The translations under genes and the position numbers were made by a program. Shown here piece after piece: positions 63,090-64,000 of a stretch of 64,000 bases of DNA (position 1 is its first letter; every line of letters starts with the position of its first letter). This DNA comes from Arthrobacter sp. fls2-241-R2A-200 (lineage in GTDB: Bacteria; Actinomycetota; Actinomycetes; Actinomycetales; Micrococcaceae): assembly GCF_030209745.1 (NCBI RefSeq), contig NZ_JARVRJ010000001.1:310001-374000 (forward strand), in the 5' to 3' direction. The notes under the pieces are model-generated. The model searched no databases and was not told where the DNA came from. It worked only from the letters and a program-made list of their open reading frames with translations.

Positions 63090-64000
<911 letters not shown>

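Overview
This window is high-GC actinobacterial chromosome. Gene content and order point to the Micrococcaceae, most likely Arthrobacter or Paenarthrobacter. The indicators are a WhiB2-type regulator next to a membrane-fused glycosyltransferase and a DUF5719 protein, DUF3499, DUF4245, TIGR03089, a resuscitation-promoting factor beside rsmA-ispE, glmU-prs-rplY-pth, frequent GTG/TTG starts, and overlapping stop/start codons. The assignment rests on recognised families and order, not on a database search.

Region 1 (0-12 kb) is housekeeping: a Nudix hydrolase, fumC, beta-carbonic anhydrase, DUF4245, glpX, a FemAB-type protein, manA, an LCP-family wall-polymer ligase, purE-purK, a GtrA protein and TIGR03089. 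Region 2 (12-29 kb) runs from whiB2 through a 1.1-kaa glycosyltransferase, DUF5719, a zincin-fold protein, DUF3499, a Trm112-like protein, ahcY, a TIGR01906 membrane protein, an acyl-CoA synthetase, a protein O-mannosyltransferase, rsmI and a gabD-type dehydrogenase. Region 3 (29-36.7 kb) is a compact MoxR-DUF58-transglutaminase operon, then tatD and an Rpf gene. Region 4 (36.7-45.7 kb) holds rsmA-ispE, an ABC-F protein, a TetR regulator, tRNA-Gln(UUG), glmU-prs, rplY and pth. Many of these genes serve the cell envelope: UDP-GlcNAc, mannose activation, O-mannosylation, wall-polymer ligation and Rpf muralytic activity.

Region 5 (45.7-64 kb) is the most unusual. Three large paralogous LAL/LuxR-type ATPases are followed by a SufS-like cysteine desulfurase that runs off the end. 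The first two are adjacent. The third lies about 9 kb away and ends where the HTH domain should begin. The first has an altered Walker B motif, so only the middle copy has every expected element. The intervening 9.1 kb looks like an accessory cassette: a MepB-family protein, an epoxide hydrolase, a damaged VOC gene, small hypotheticals, a secreted YVTN-propeller/FG-GAP repeat protein, a RibD/DHFR-like reductase, and a TetR-controlled SDR plus F420-type reductase pair. No integrase, transposase or flanking tRNA was seen.

Small-scale structure is also notable. There are strong hairpins at many gene ends, a 14-bp minisatellite and several 15-17-bp direct duplications at stop codons, a perfect 14-bp palindrome over a promoter-like element upstream of whiB2, paired 11-bp-period direct repeats before the first LAL gene, and an inverted-repeat operator between the divergent SDR and TetR genes.
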